A DNA stretch of 64,000 nt from an uncultured Reyranella sp. (GCF_945957355.1 NZ_CAMFKM010000003.1:124001-188000), one strand, 5' to 3'; counted from the stretch's first letter, positions 42,739-51,968 are shown. Made by a program: numbers and translations. The notes: generated by a model from the letters alone, not told the origin.

Positions 42739-42990
42739 GTGAGCAACATCATGACCACCAAGACGACAATGTCACCACCGCCCGCAATCCGCCGGGAGGT
42801 ACTGGCTGCCTTTGCCGGCGCCCTGTGCATTCCGACGATCGCCACCGTCCCGAGCCGGATACCAGCGCCCGACCCGCTCGACGTCATCCGCCGACAGGCC
42901 GACCTGCTCGCCGCGATGATGGCAGAGGCCCGCGGCGGAAAGTGGCAGGTGCTCATCGTCGAGATGGTCGACGTCGGCGGTGCATCATGA
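42739..42990 (+). CDS. Small hypothetical protein
   Basis: An 83-residue protein from a GTG at 42739, or 79 from the ATG at 42751. The N-terminus has a hydrophobic stretch (REVLAAFAGALCIPTIATVP), then DPLDVIRRQADLLAAMMAEA and GKWQVLIVEMVDVG, a helix and strand. No family recognised. Its stop overlaps the next ATG (ATGA). Confidence 0.5.
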   Translation: MSNIMTTKTTMSPPPAIRREVLAAFAGALCIPTIATVPSRIPAPDPLDVIRRQADLLAAMMAEARGGKWQVLIVEMVDVGGAS

Positions 42991-43349
42991 GTGCCCGCCG
43001 TCTCCCGACCGAGATCGACGCCGCAGACGCGTTGCTGGCCCAGGCGCTGGCGAGCGGTCACTACGTCAAGACACCGGCCGACGAACAGTGCCCCGCTGGT
43101 GTCTGGATGCTCGTCCCCCTCGATCGGCGACTCGTCCGGATCCTAGAGATGGCCGACCAAGCGCGCGCCGACCTGGAGGATGACGAGCGCGAGCCCGATC
43201 TCGACGACGAGCCTTCGCTGGGGTCGTCTGATCGCTGCCGCTCTCAGGAGGATTGGTCGGAGGGCATAAGCGGGCGCGTCGTCGTCGACGAGGAGCGAGA
43301 CGAGGCGGCCTTCGTCCACCCTGTGCTGGGCTGCTTCCAGCCGCTCTAG
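42987..43349 (+). CDS. Small acidic EPSLG-type protein
   Basis: A 120-residue protein; the second half is acidic (DLEDDEREPDLDDEPSLGSS, later VVVDEERDEAAFVHP). The DxEPSLG segment followed by DRE/DEE is seen in many short alphaproteobacterial proteins of unknown function, often on prophages. It is the last gene before the right attachment repeat (49 bp away). Confidence 0.6.
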   Translation: MSARRLPTEIDAADALLAQALASGHYVKTPADEQCPAGVWMLVPLDRRLVRILEMADQARADLEDDEREPDLDDEPSLGSSDRCRSQEDWSEGISGRVVVDEERDEAAFVHPVLGCFQPL

Positions 43350-43397
43350 TTTGCTGCGGCCGGGGCGGCGGTGCTGCCCCGGCTGTTGGCACCGGAA

Positions 43398-43411
43398 TTG
43401 GCACCGGACTG
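43398..43411. other. Candidate attR core (14-bp direct repeat)
   Basis: TTGGCACCGGACTG, identical to 26027-26040. A partial copy TTGGCACCGGA stands just upstream at 43386-43396, similar to the GGCACCG doublet at the left end. Confidence 0.6.
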
Positions 43412-43506
43412 CAGAATACAGGCCAATATTCAACGATACCAACGGTGGTCGCGGCTGCCGGAAAGCCCTACAAAACAATACCTTTCAGCACCATCCGAGA
43501 CAGCCC

Positions 43507-44223
43507 ATGACGACGAACCGGCGTCCCTATGTCCTCTGCCACATGGTCTGCAGCGTCGACGGTCGGATCTGGGGCAGCCGTTGGCGGCCGAAGGTGAATG
43601 TCGTGCCCAACCTGTTCGAGCGGCTGCACGACCAGATGGGCGGTGGCTCGTGGCTTTGCGGGCGGGTGACGGCGCAGGAATTCGCCAAGGGGACTGAGCC
43701 GCACTACCCACCGACCGACCAGGTGTTCCCCCGCGAGAACTGGTTCGCGCAGCGCGAGGCCAGGGCGTGGGGGATCTTCCTCGATGGGCATGGCAAGGCG
43801 GTGTGGGCGCGGCGGGACATCGGCGGCGATCCGATCCTCGTGATCCTGACCGAGGCGGTATCGGACCGGCACCTCGCAGGCCTGCGCGCCGACGGCGTCT
43901 CCTACATCTTCGCCGGCAAGACCGAAATCGATCTGGCAGCAGCGCTTGAGACGCTGAACCGCGAACTCGGCATCGAGCGGATCATGCTGGAGGGCGGAGG
44001 CGGGGCGAACGGCGCGTTGCTGCGCGCCGGGCTGATCGACGAGTTGAGCCTCGTGATCTGCCCCGTGATCGACGGCAGCACTGGCGGGCCCATCGTGTTC
44101 AACTCGGGTGACGTGGATCTCGGACCGGCGCCGATCGAGAGCATGACGCTGGTTAGCCACGACGTGCTCGAGGGCGGCACGATGTGGCTGCGCTACAAGC
44201 TGCGTTCGACCGCGGCCGGATGA
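43507..44223 (+). CDS. RibD C-terminal / dihydrofolate-reductase-like protein
   Basis: A 238-residue NADPH-reductase fold. RRPYVLCHMVCSVDGRIWGS is the first strand with the substrate Asp; LCGRVTAQEF and LGIERIMLEGGGGANGALL (nucleotide loop) and LIDELSLVICPVIDG complete the RibD-C pattern. The chosen ATG has a weak ribosome site; the open frame reaches upstream into the attachment region but is not conserved there. First host gene right of the element. Its stop abuts the convergent thioesterase stop with no gap. Confidence 0.82.
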   Translation: MTTNRRPYVLCHMVCSVDGRIWGSRWRPKVNVVPNLFERLHDQMGGGSWLCGRVTAQEFAKGTEPHYPPTDQVFPRENWFAQREARAWGIFLDGHGKAVWARRDIGGDPILVILTEAVSDRHLAGLRADGVSYIFAGKTEIDLAAALETLNRELGIERIMLEGGGGANGALLRAGLIDELSLVICPVIDGSTGGPIVFNSGDVDLGPAPIESMTLVSHDVLEGGTMWLRYKLRSTAAG

Positions 44224-44700
44224 TCAGTCCGCGGCCTTCCGGTCGAGGAACTCGAGCGTGCCGTCGCTGCGCTCGCCCTTGAGATAGCGGAAGGTGCCGG
44301 CGCCGGTGGCGAGCAGCTCGTTCGCCTGGTTGTAGATCTCGGTTTCGGCGGCAAAGGTGCTCTGGCTGGTGGAAGGGCGCCAGGCGCCCAGGATCGTGAG
44401 CACGTCGCCTTCGCGGCCGGCCTTGATGAACTGGGTGGTGAAGGCGAGCGTCACCGAGAGCCGCCGCGCTGTCGCCGTCTCGTTGAAGGTGCAGGCGAAG
44501 CCGCTGGCCGAATCGAGCAGCGTCATCAGCACGCCGCCGTGCAGCAGGCCGTTGGCGTTGCACAGTTCCGGCCGCACCTCGAGGCGCATCTCGACGAAGC
44601 CGGGACGCCACGCCACGACCTGATGGCCAATCACGCCATTGAAGCCGCGGAACACATAAGGAGCGACCGGCCGCGCGTCGGCCGGTCGTTGGATTGCCAT
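44224..44700 (-). CDS. PaaI-type hotdog thioesterase
   Basis: A 158-residue single hotdog domain. CNANGLLHGGVLMTLLDSASGF has the HGG motif and the catalytic Asp/Ser helix; VTLAFTTQFIKAGREGDVLT is the usual central strand, followed by AAETEIYNQANELLATG. It probably hydrolyses an aromatic or medium-chain acyl-CoA. It lies 30 bp downstream of the IclR gene on the same strand and may be controlled with it. Confidence 0.85.
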   Translation of the reverse strand: MAIQRPADARPVAPYVFRGFNGVIGHQVVAWRPGFVEMRLEVRPELCNANGLLHGGVLMTLLDSASGFACTFNETATARRLSVTLAFTTQFIKAGREGDVLTILGAWRPSTSQSTFAAETEIYNQANELLATGAGTFRYLKGERSDGTLEFLDRKAAD

Positions 44701-44730
44701 GTCTCAAATGCCTCGGAAAGAGGGGTGCGC

Positions 44731-45663
44731 CTAGCGGCGCGCCATCGCCGACATCGGCGGCCGATGCCCGTTGGTCATCATCGGGCGCATCGCTGCGCCG
44801 TTCGAGGTCGTGAGGGCCGGCTGGGCCGCCATGCCGGTGCGAATGTCGCGCGCGACCTTGACCAGACGCGGGCCCCAGTCGGCTTCGAGGCGGTCGCGGC
44901 TGATCTGGTAGATCGGCGCCGAGGCGTTGACGGCATAGGCCGCGGTGCCGTCGGAGTTGCGCAGCGGGGCGCCGACGCCGCAGAGTTCGGGCAGCCACTC
45001 GCCCCAGGTGACGCAGAAGCCGCGGTCGGTCAGTTCCTTGAACGAGCGCTCTAGGCCGGCCTTGACCTTGGTCCAGTCGTCGCGCCAGCGGCGGCGGATG
45101 GCATCGATCTGCTTGTTGCGATCGACGTCGGGCAGGGTGAACAGGTAGGCGCGGCCCATTGCCGTGCTGGCCATCGGCACGCGCGTGCCGACATCGTGGG
45201 TGATCGCGACGACCGACGGGCCGCGGCAGGCTTCGAGGTAGATCATCGAGTGACGGTCGCGGCCGCCCAGCGCGGTCGAGGCGTTGAGGGCGTGCGCGAG
45301 CTGCTCCAGCGGCTGACGCGAGGCGCGGCGCACGTCCATGCTCGAGATGGCCGCATAGCCCAGCGCCAGAACCGAGGCGCCGAGTTCGTACTTCCGGAAG
45401 CGGCGGATGTAGTTGAGGTAGCCCAGCTCGGTCAGCGTGTGGGTGAGGCGGGCGACGGTCGGCTTCGGCAGACCGGTGCGGTGGGCGATCTCCTGGTTGC
45501 CCAGCATGCCTTCGCCGGCATGGAAGGCGCGGAGGATGTCGAGGCCGCGCGCCAGCGCGGTGACGAACTGGCGGTCCTTGCTGTTGGATCCCTCGGCGAG
45601 GCCGTTTTCGATCGAGCTCTGGAAGGCTGCGGTCCGCGTGACGAGATGGCTTACATTGCCCAT
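44731..45663 (-). CDS. IclR-family transcriptional regulator
   Basis: A 310-residue regulator. The winged HTH at about 35-95 contains ALARGLDILRAFHAGEGMLG and AHRTGLPKPTVARLTHTLTE; the IclR effector domain follows, with LEACRGPSVVAITHDVGTRV, MASTAMGRAYLF and GVGAPLRNSDGTAAYAVNAS. The start MGNVSHLV has GGAG 7 nt upstream. The frame is open far upstream, but that extension runs antisense through xseB and is rejected. Regulators of this type control aromatic or acid catabolism. Confidence 0.92.
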   Translation of the reverse strand: MGNVSHLVTRTAAFQSSIENGLAEGSNSKDRQFVTALARGLDILRAFHAGEGMLGNQEIAHRTGLPKPTVARLTHTLTELGYLNYIRRFRKYELGASVLALGYAAISSMDVRRASRQPLEQLAHALNASTALGGRDRHSMIYLEACRGPSVVAITHDVGTRVPMASTAMGRAYLFTLPDVDRNKQIDAIRRRWRDDWTKVKAGLERSFKELTDRGFCVTWGEWLPELCGVGAPLRNSDGTAAYAVNASAPIYQISRDRLEADWGPRLVKVARDIRTGMAAQPALTTSNGAAMRPMMTNGHRPPMSAMARR

Positions 45664-45936
45664 GCGCTTACTCCTGGTGAATGGCCGTTTATTTCTTTGC
45701 GGGGCGGAACCTGCCATCGGCTCACGGCGACCGCAATGCGATGGGCGAGGTTTTGGCCTGCGAACATGCAAAGCGGCCATGTCACAGATGCGTGATTCGA
45801 TTATCGAGAGTTGCAGAGACGCAATTTTGCTCTCTGTTTTGGGAATTTTCGGCCTATTTACGTGACGCGGGCGGCATATTTCGACATGTTCGCCGCCTCC
45901 CGCTACGATCCACGCCGACCCCTTGAGAGGCAAGAA
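45664..45936. promoter_or_regulatory. Divergent intergenic region iclR / xseB
   Basis: A 273-bp gap, clearly more AT-rich than its surroundings around 45780-45870 (TTGCTCTCTGTTTTGGGAAT and nearby), so it probably holds promoters for both directions. I see no certain operator. The purine-rich GAGAGG near 45925 is the ribosome site of xseB. Confidence 0.45.
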
Positions 45937-46191
45937 TTGGCAAAAGAACCCACCCTGCCGAAGGACATCACCGCCCTGTCTTTCGAAGACGCGCTGAAGG
46001 AGCTGGAGGGCATCGTCCAGCAGCTGGAGCGCGGCCAGGTGAAGCTCGACGAGGCGATTTCGGCCTACGAGCGTGGCGCCCTTTTGAAGCGCCACTGCGA
46101 GCAACGGCTGGCCGAGGCCAAGATGAAGGTGGAAAAGATCGTATTCTCCGCCGACGGCTCGGTCGGCACGCAACCCGCCGACCTCGGCTGA
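45937..46191 (+). CDS. xseB: Exodeoxyribonuclease VII small subunit
   Basis: An 84-residue protein that with XseA degrades single-stranded DNA. FEDALKELEGIVQQLERGQV and KLDEAISAYERGALLKRHCE are the family helices. A TTG start is preferred because GAGAGG lies 7 nt before it and homologous proteins begin near here; an ATG at 45886 is the alternative. First gene of an xseB-ispA-dxs cluster. Confidence 0.92.
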   Translation: MAKEPTLPKDITALSFEDALKELEGIVQQLERGQVKLDEAISAYERGALLKRHCEQRLAEAKMKVEKIVFSADGSVGTQPADLG

Positions 46192-46201
46192 TTTTCTCCC
46201 C

Positions 46202-47110
46202 ATGCCGTTGTCGTCGCACACCCGGTTTGGCGCTGCGCTTTCGTTTGCCGCCGAATCGGTCGAACGCACCATGGATCGCCTGCTGCCGAGCGGCGCCTCG
46301 GGCGAGGCGCGCGTCTTCGAGGCGATGCGCTATTCCAGCCTGGGCGGCGGCAAGCGGCTGCGGGCCTTCTTCGTGCTGGCGGGTGCCACCCTGTTCAAGG
46401 TCGGGGCGCTGTCTGCCCTGCGCACCGCCAGTGCCATCGAGTTCGTGCACGCCTATTCGCTGATCCACGACGACCTGCCGGCAATGGACGACGACGATCT
46501 GCGGCGCGGCAAACCTTCCTGCCATCGACAGTTCGACGAGGCGACGGCCATCCTGGCCGGCGATGCACTGCAGGCGCTGGCCTTCGAGGTGCTCGCGCAC
46601 GAGGACACGCATGGCGACCCGGCGGTGCGCGTGGCGCTGGTCGCGGAGCTGGCAAAGGCTGCCGGGGCACGGGGAATGGTCGGCGGCCAGATGCTCGACC
46701 TGCTGGCCGAGGAGGAGGGCTCCGACCAGTCGATCGGCGCCATCACCCACCTGCAACGATTGAAGACAGGCGCGTTGATCTCGTTCTCGTGCACCGCCGG
46801 CGCCATCCTCGGGAAGGCCAGCGACCCCGCTCGGTCGGCGCTTTCGATGTATGCTCACGATCTTGGCCTCGCCTTCCAGATCGTCGACGACCTGCTCGAT
46901 ATCGAGGGTGACGCGACCGAACTCGGCAAGGCGACGGGCAAGGACGAGGCGGCTGGCAAGGCGACGTTCGTCTCCATCCTGGGCGTCGAGCGCGCGCGGG
47001 CGCAGGCGGAGATGCTGGCGCGACAGGCAGCCGCGCATCTCGAACCGTTCGGCGAAGCGGCTGATCTGCTACGGCAAGCTACAGAATTCGTCGTGGCGCG
47101 TCGCACTTGA
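46202..47110 (+). CDS. ispA: Farnesyl diphosphate synthase (polyprenyl synthetase)
   Basis: A 302-residue chain-elongating prenyltransferase. The first Asp-rich motif is [17 protein letters not shown] near 88-104, the second is [20 protein letters not shown] near 229. [13 protein letters not shown] is the IPP-binding Lys/Arg region. The CLD motif with four Asp and small residues before it fits FPP rather than long-chain synthases. It follows xseB by 10 bp. Confidence 0.94.
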   Translation: MPLSSHTRFGAALSFAAESVERTMDRLLPSGASGEARVFEAMRYSSLGGGKRLRAFFVLAGATLFKVGALSALRTASAIEFVHAYSLIHDDLPAMDDDDLRRGKPSCHRQFDEATAILAGDALQALAFEVLAHEDTHGDPAVRVALVAELAKAAGARGMVGGQMLDLLAEEEGSDQSIGAITHLQRLKTGALISFSCTAGAILGKASDPARSALSMYAHDLGLAFQIVDDLLDIEGDATELGKATGKDEAAGKATFVSILGVERARAQAEMLARQAAAHLEPFGEAADLLRQATEFVVARRT

Positions 47111-47150
47111 AGTTGGGGCACGGTCGGCCGTGCAGGAGTATGATAGTTCA

Positions 47151-49067
47151 ATGACCGGCCAGAGTACGACGCCGCTCCTCGATACCGTCGACGTTCCCGC
47201 CGACATCCGCCGCCTGCGCGCCGAACAGCTGCGCCAGCTGGCCGATGAACTGCGCCAGGAGACGATTTCGGCTGTCTCGGTCACTGGCGGCCATCTCGGC
47301 GCCGGGTTGGGCGTCGTCGAGCTGACCGTGGCGCTGCACTACGTCTTCGACACGCCCAGGGACCGGCTGATCTGGGACGTCGGCCACCAGGCCTATCCGC
47401 ACAAGATCGTCACCGGACGCCGCAGCCGCATCCGAACCCTGCGCCAGGAAGGTGGTCTTTCGGGTTTCACGCGTCGTGCCGAGAGCGAGTACGACCCGTT
47501 CGGCGCAGCCCATTCCTCAACCTCGATCTCGGCCGGCCTTGGCATGGCCGTCGCGCGCGATCTCGCGGGCGGCAACAACAACGTGATTGCCGTGATCGGC
47601 GACGGCGCGCTCAGCGCCGGCATGGCTTACGAGGCGATGAACAATGCGGGCGCGCTGCGCTCGCGGCTGATCGTGGTGCTGAACGACAACGACATGTCGA
47701 TCGCGCCGCCGGTCGGCGCGGTGTCGGGCCATCTCTCGCGCCTCCTGTCGGGCCGGCCCTATGTCACCTTGCGCAACCTCGGCCGCACCTTCGCCGAGAA
47801 CCTGCCCAAGCCGCTGGAACTCGCCGCCAAGCGCGCCGAGGAATTCGCCCGTGGCTTCGTGGCCGGCGGCACGCTGTTCGACGAGCTGGGCTTTTACTAT
47901 GTGGGGCCGGTCGACGGTCACAATCTCGACCACCTGCTGCCGGTGCTGAAGAACGCCCGCGACAGCCAGCTCGACAAGCCGATCCTGGTCCATGTCGTCA
48001 CCAAGAAGGGCAAGGGCTACGCGCCGGCCGAGGCAAGTGCGGACAAGTACCATGGCGTCGTGAAGTTCGACGTCGTGACCGGCAAGCAGTCCAAGCCGAT
48101 CGCCAACGCACCGCAATACACCGCGGTATTCGCCAAGGCGCTGATGGCCGAGGCCGAGGCGGACAAGAAGATCGTGGCGATCACCGCGGCGATGCCGTCG
48201 GGCACCGGCCTCGACAAGTTCGCAGAGCGTTTCCCCGAGCGCACCTTCGACGTGGCGATCGCCGAGCAACATGGCGTCACCTTCGCCGCCGGCCTGGCGA
48301 CCGAGGGCTTCAAGCCGTTCACCGCGATCTACTCGACCTTCCTGCAGCGCGCCTACGACCAGGTCGTGCACGATGTCGCCCTCCAGAAGCTGCCGGTGCG
48401 CTTTGCCATCGATCGGGCGGGACTGGTCGGCGCCGACGGCGCCACCCATGCGGGCTCCTTCGACGTGGCCTATCTCGGCAACCTGCCGGAATTCGTCGTC
48501 ATGGCGGCGAGCGACGAACTCGAGCTGATGCACATGGTGGCGACGGCGGCACAGATCGACGACCGGCCGTCGGCCTTCCGCTATCCGCGCGGCGAGGGCG
48601 TCGGTGTCGAGCTTCCGGCGAAGGGCACGCCGCTGGAGATCGGCAAGGGCCGCATCGTGCGCGAGGGCACTAAGATCGCGATCCTGAATTTCGGCGCACG
48701 CCTGCAGGAGTGCCTGGTGGCGGCGGAGGATCTCGGCGCCAAGGGGCTCAGCACCACGGTTGCCGACGCGCGCTTCGCCAAGCCGCTCGACACCGACCTG
48801 ATCCGCCGCCTGGCGCGCGAGCACGAGGTGCTGATCACGATCGAGGAGGGTTCTGTCGGCGGCTTCGCGAGCTTCGTGCTGCAGTATCTCGCGACGTCGG
48901 GCCTGCTCGATGCCGGCCTCAAGGTCCGGCCGCTGGTCCTGCCCGACCGCTTCCTCGATCACGCTTCGCCGGCCCGTCAGTATGAATGGGCCGGCCTCAA
49001 CGCGCCGCAGATCGTGGCGACAGCGCTGGCGGCCCTCGGCCAGCAGTCGGAGCGCGCGCGCGGCTAG
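47151..49067 (+). CDS. dxs: 1-deoxy-D-xylulose-5-phosphate synthase
   Basis: A 638-residue ThDP enzyme joining pyruvate and glyceraldehyde-3-phosphate, the entry to the MEP isoprenoid path. [20 protein letters not shown] and [12 protein letters not shown] contain the active His; [19 protein letters not shown] is the ThDP motif; [18 protein letters not shown] is the transketolase pyrimidine domain. The ATG at 47151 agrees with family starts; the longer open frame upstream lies inside ispA. The stop lies in a GC palindrome. Confidence 0.96.
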   Translation: MTGQSTTPLLDTVDVPADIRRLRAEQLRQLADELRQETISAVSVTGGHLGAGLGVVELTVALHYVFDTPRDRLIWDVGHQAYPHKIVTGRRSRIRTLRQEGGLSGFTRRAESEYDPFGAAHSSTSISAGLGMAVARDLAGGNNNVIAVIGDGALSAGMAYEAMNNAGALRSRLIVVLNDNDMSIAPPVGAVSGHLSRLLSGRPYVTLRNLGRTFAENLPKPLELAAKRAEEFARGFVAGGTLFDELGFYYVGPVDGHNLDHLLPVLKNARDSQLDKPILVHVVTKKGKGYAPAEASADKYHGVVKFDVVTGKQSKPIANAPQYTAVFAKALMAEAEADKKIVAITAAMPSGTGLDKFAERFPERTFDVAIAEQHGVTFAAGLATEGFKPFTAIYSTFLQRAYDQVVHDVALQKLPVRFAIDRAGLVGADGATHAGSFDVAYLGNLPEFVVMAASDELELMHMVATAAQIDDRPSAFRYPRGEGVGVELPAKGTPLEIGKGRIVREGTKIAILNFGARLQECLVAAEDLGAKGLSTTVADARFAKPLDTDLIRRLAREHEVLITIEEGSVGGFASFVLQYLATSGLLDAGLKVRPLVLPDRFLDHASPARQYEWAGLNAPQIVATALAALGQQSERARG

Positions 49068-49087
49068 CCGCGCGGCTAGCCGCGCGG
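49057..49087. terminator. Two overlapping GC palindromes holding both stop codons
   Basis: CGCGCGGCTAGCCGCGCG (49057-49074) is centred on the TAG of dxs; CCGCGCGGCTAGCCGCGCGG (49068-49087) on the TAG of the convergent amidase. Very stable hairpins in either transcript; no T-run, so termination would need help or would be mainly 3'-end protection. Confidence 0.55.
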
Positions 49088-50482
49088 GTCGATCGGCGTG
49101 AGGCGTGGAGCGTGTGCTTCGACGATCTCCGCCGCGTCGAGGCAGAGATCCTCGCGGAAGCGGGCGGCGATCACCTGAACGCCCACCGGCGTGCCATCGG
49201 CAAGGCCCGTGGGCACCGAAACCGAAGGATAGCCCAGCACCGGCGTCGCGAGCAGGCAATGCTGCGCCGCCATCATGGCGTCGACCACCGGCTGGTCCTG
49301 GAGGTCGAGTCCGTCGGGGAAGGGCAGGACGTGCGATACGGGCACAACGGACACCGCATATTCCGCAAAGAACAGCGACCACGCGCGCATCAGCGCAAGG
49401 CGAAGGCCAAAGGCGTCGAGCAAGCCGCCTGCATCGACCTCCGGCACGTAGGCGAGATGCCCCTCGACGTTGCGCCGGGCCGCCGCATCGCCCAACGCCT
49501 GCACGGTGGCGACGAAGCCGCGCCGCTCGTCATTGACCACCATCCGATGCCATAGCTCGGCCGCCTCGCCAAGCCGAGGCGGGGCGACCCGCTCAACCAC
49601 ATAGCCTGCCGCTTCCAGTGCACGGCCGGCTTCTTCGACGGCGGCGCGAACCTCGGGCGCCACATCGTCGAAAGGGGCGGGCGCGATGGCCGCGCGCAGC
49701 GGCCGCGGCGGCGCAGGACCCGCGAGCGGCGCCGGCACCCAGTTGGGATCGCGCGCGTCGCCCATCGCCATGGCGGCGAAGGCGAGTCGAACGTCCGCGA
49801 CGGAGCGCGCGAGCGGCCCCTGCACGGACATCAGCTGTGCCGTGATCGGCCGCTCGGCGGTGGCGGACGGGTTGAAGGCCGGCACGCGCCCCGGCGTTGG
49901 GCGCAGTCCCGCCACGCCGCAGGCATAGGCGGGATAACGGATCGACCCGCCATAGTCATTGCCATGGGCGATCGGGCCCATGCCAGCCGCCAGCGCGGCC
50001 GCCGCGCCGCCACTCGATCCGCCGGGCGTCAGGCCCTTGCCCCACGGGTTGTGTGTCGGCCCGTGCAGCTCGTTGTCGGTGAACCAGCGGTGCGAGAAGG
50101 CCGGCGTGTTGGTGCGGCCGACGATCACCGCGCCGGCCTTGCGCAGGTTGGCCACGACCGGGCTGTCCTCGGTCGCCACCAGGTCGCGAAAGGCCACGAC
50201 ACCGTTGGTGGTGGCGCGGCCCTTCGTGTCGACGTTGACCTTGACCGTCACCGGCACACCGTGCAGCGGGCCCAAGGCGGCGCCGCGGTGGCGCGCGACG
50301 TCGGCTTCGCGTGCGGCCTGCACCGCCTCGTCGGCCATCACGTCGACGACGGCGTTGATCTGCGGATTGACGGCCTCGATGCGACCCAGAACGGATCGGG
50401 TCGCGTCCTCGCTCGAAACCGCGCCCCGTGCGATAGCCTGCGCCAGGTCGACCGCCGACCAGCGCCAGAGTTCGTCCGTCAT
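49076..50482 (-). CDS. Amidase-signature hydrolase
   Basis: A 468-residue amidase (GatA/aryl-acylamidase fold). The Ser-cisSer-Lys triad is visible: Lys81 in GVPVTVKVNVDTKG, Ser156 in GGSSGGAAAALAAG and Ser180 in HGNDYGGSIRYPA. Typical start with AIARGAVSSEDATRS and a final LPFPDGLDLQDQP and SVPTGLADGTPVGVQVIA. No gatB or gatC is present, so not the tRNA amidotransferase. Substrate unknown. Confidence 0.92.
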   Translation of the reverse strand: MTDELWRWSAVDLAQAIARGAVSSEDATRSVLGRIEAVNPQINAVVDVMADEAVQAAREADVARHRGAALGPLHGVPVTVKVNVDTKGRATTNGVVAFRDLVATEDSPVVANLRKAGAVIVGRTNTPAFSHRWFTDNELHGPTHNPWGKGLTPGGSSGGAAAALAAGMGPIAHGNDYGGSIRYPAYACGVAGLRPTPGRVPAFNPSATAERPITAQLMSVQGPLARSVADVRLAFAAMAMGDARDPNWVPAPLAGPAPPRPLRAAIAPAPFDDVAPEVRAAVEEAGRALEAAGYVVERVAPPRLGEAAELWHRMVVNDERRGFVATVQALGDAAARRNVEGHLAYVPEVDAGGLLDAFGLRLALMRAWSLFFAEYAVSVVPVSHVLPFPDGLDLQDQPVVDAMMAAQHCLLATPVLGYPSVSVPTGLADGTPVGVQVIAARFREDLCLDAAEIVEAHAPRLTPIDPRG

Positions 50483-50508
50483 GTCCGCACCCTCCGGCTA
50501 CTGGTTCC

Positions 50509-51171
50509 TCAGTCCTTGGGCTGGGGCACGATGCGCAGGTAGGGCTTCGGGGCCTTCCAGCCGTTCGGGTACTTGGCCTTGGCGGCCTCGTCGGACACGG
50601 CGGGAACGATGATCACGTCCTCGCCCTTCTTCCAGTTCACCGGCGTCGCCACCTGGTGCTTCGCCGTGAGCTGGCAGGATTCGAGGAGGCGCAGCACTTC
50701 GTCGAAGTTGCGGCCGCTGCTCATCGGGTAGACGAGCATCGCCTTGATCTTCTTGTCAGGGCCGATGATGAAGACCGAGCGTACGGTCGCGTTGTCGGCG
50801 GCGGTTCGGCCCTCCGAGGTCGTGCCGGCACCTTCCGGCAGCATGTCGTAGGCGGTCGCGACCTTCAGCTCGGGATCGCCAATCATCGGGAAGGTCACGG
50901 CGTGCCCTTGCGTCTCCTCGATGTCCTTCGCCCACTTGGAGTGGTTGGTCACCGGATCGACCGAGAGGCCGATGATCTTGGTGTTGAGCTTGTCGAACTG
51001 CGGCTTGAGGCCTGCCATGTAGCCGAGCTCGGTCGTGCAGACCGGCGTGAAGTCCTTCGGGTGCGAGAACAGGATCGCCCAGCCGTCGCCGATCCACTTG
51101 TGGAACTCGATCGGACCCTGGGTCGTCTCGGCCTTGAAGTCGGGCGCGGTCGAATTGATGCGAAGCGTCAT
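50509..51171 (-). CDS. 1-Cys peroxiredoxin (Prx6 type)
   Basis: A 220-residue thiol peroxidase. Cys45 in DFTPVCTTELG is the peroxidatic residue; PMIGDPELKVATAYDML and the long C-terminal domain with TPVNWKKGEDVIIVPAVSD and YPNGWKAPKPYLRIVPQP mark the Prx6 group. The start MTLRINSTAPDF follows an AGGAC site; a longer open frame upstream is unconserved. Confidence 0.94.
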   Translation of the reverse strand: MTLRINSTAPDFKAETTQGPIEFHKWIGDGWAILFSHPKDFTPVCTTELGYMAGLKPQFDKLNTKIIGLSVDPVTNHSKWAKDIEETQGHAVTFPMIGDPELKVATAYDMLPEGAGTTSEGRTAADNATVRSVFIIGPDKKIKAMLVYPMSSGRNFDEVLRLLESCQLTAKHQVATPVNWKKGEDVIIVPAVSDEAAKAKYPNGWKAPKPYLRIVPQPKD

Positions 51172-51224
51172 GGCTGAAGTCCTCCGTTTTGCGGACCGCA
51201 CCTCAACCTTTCCGCCCAGCGAGG

Positions 51225-51968
51225 TCAAGCCTTGGCAGGAATCCAGCTCGTAAGGCCCAATCCACCATCAACTTCTACTGTCGTGCCCACCATATAGCGG
51301 CCAAATCTTTCCGACAGGATCGCGACGGCGACCTGGGCGATGTCGTCGGGCGTGCCGGCGCGGCCGAGCGGAATCTGCGCGACGAGGCCGGCGAGATTGT
51401 CGGCGACGAAACCACCGCCTGGAATCGCGCCCGGTGCGATCGCGTTCACCCGGATGCCGTCGGGCGCCAGGACGCGTGCCAGCTCCTTCATCACCATCGT
51501 CATGCCGGCCTTGGAGGCGCTGTAGTGCGGCAGGTTGCGCGGCATCTCGCGGTGCTGCGAGGTGACCAGGATCATGCGGCCCTTGAGCCCGTTTTCGCGC
51601 ATGTGGCGCCCGACCTCGCGGGCGAGGAAGAATCCGGACCGCAGGTTGATGTCGGTCATCAGGTCCCACGTCTCCTCGCTGACGGACAAGGGCGTGTCGA
51701 CCTCCAGCCGGCGCGGGCTCGCCGCATGGACGAACAGCGAGATCGTGCCGAGTTTCTTCACCGCGCCGTCGAGGAGGCTCCTCCAGCCGTCGCGCCTGGA
51801 CAGGTCGGCCTGCAGGAAGTCGATGCCGTCCTCGGCGGGCGGGGCGGTGATGTCGCTGCCGAGCACGATCGCGCCCTCGGCCTTCAGTGCCTTGGCGATG
51901 CCGCGGCCGATGCCGCCGGCGCAGCCGGTGATCAGGGCGCGTTCGCCCTCCAGAAGTTTCATGCTCAT
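51225..51968 (-). CDS. SDR-family oxidoreductase
   Basis: A 247-residue Rossmann dehydrogenase. Cofactor loop ITGCAGGIGRGIAKAL and then GSDIT, whose Asp after strand 2 favours NAD(H); the catalytic Ser/Tyr/Lys occur in ILVTSQHREMPRNLPHYSASK. The end GRYMVGTTVEVDGGLGLTSW is usual. There are several possible starts (51962, 51968, 51977); a GGCGGG purine tract favours 51968 or 51962. Confidence 0.88.
   Translation of the reverse strand: MSMKLLEGERALITGCAGGIGRGIAKALKAEGAIVLGSDITAPPAEDGIDFLQADLSRRDGWRSLLDGAVKKLGTISLFVHAASPRRLEVDTPLSVSEETWDLMTDINLRSGFFLAREVGRHMRENGLKGRMILVTSQHREMPRNLPHYSASKAGMTMVMKELARVLAPDGIRVNAIAPGAIPGGGFVADNLAGLVAQIPLGRAGTPDDIAQVAVAILSERFGRYMVGTTVEVDGGLGLTSWIPAKA

Larger units (their letters stand above)
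26027..43411. mobile_element. Integrated 17.4-kb phage-like element
   Basis: Bounded by a 14-bp direct repeat; int is at the left edge. Gene order: int and an RHH regulator leftward; then rightward an HTH/excisionase-like gene, a small unknown, a replication-like gene with iterons, a small HTH gene, portal, protease, capsid, a capsid-adjacent gene, connector, HNH, large terminase, tape measure, two small genes, a zinc-finger gene, a gp10-like gene and a tail-terminator-like gene; then a short reverse gene and two small accessory genes. Many joints overlap as ATGA, GTGA or TGATG. No tail-tube, baseplate, fibre, holin, endolysin or CI/Cro-type repressor gene is recognised. Either a deleted prophage or a helper-dependent satellite. 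Confidence 0.85.

Noticed and set aside
42440-42742. A 100-codon frame in the repeat-rich right end of the element
   Set aside because: No ribosome site, unconserved Arg/Pro/Gly-rich product, and it overlaps inverted and direct repeats that explain the region better.
45664-46272. 203-codon upstream extension of the IclR regulator
   Set aside because: It runs antisense through xseB, is not conserved in IclR proteins, and the ATG at 45663 has a good ribosome site.
49076-50482. GatA subunit of the tRNA amidotransferase
   Set aside because: No gatC or gatB adjacent, and the C-terminal half resembles general amidases.
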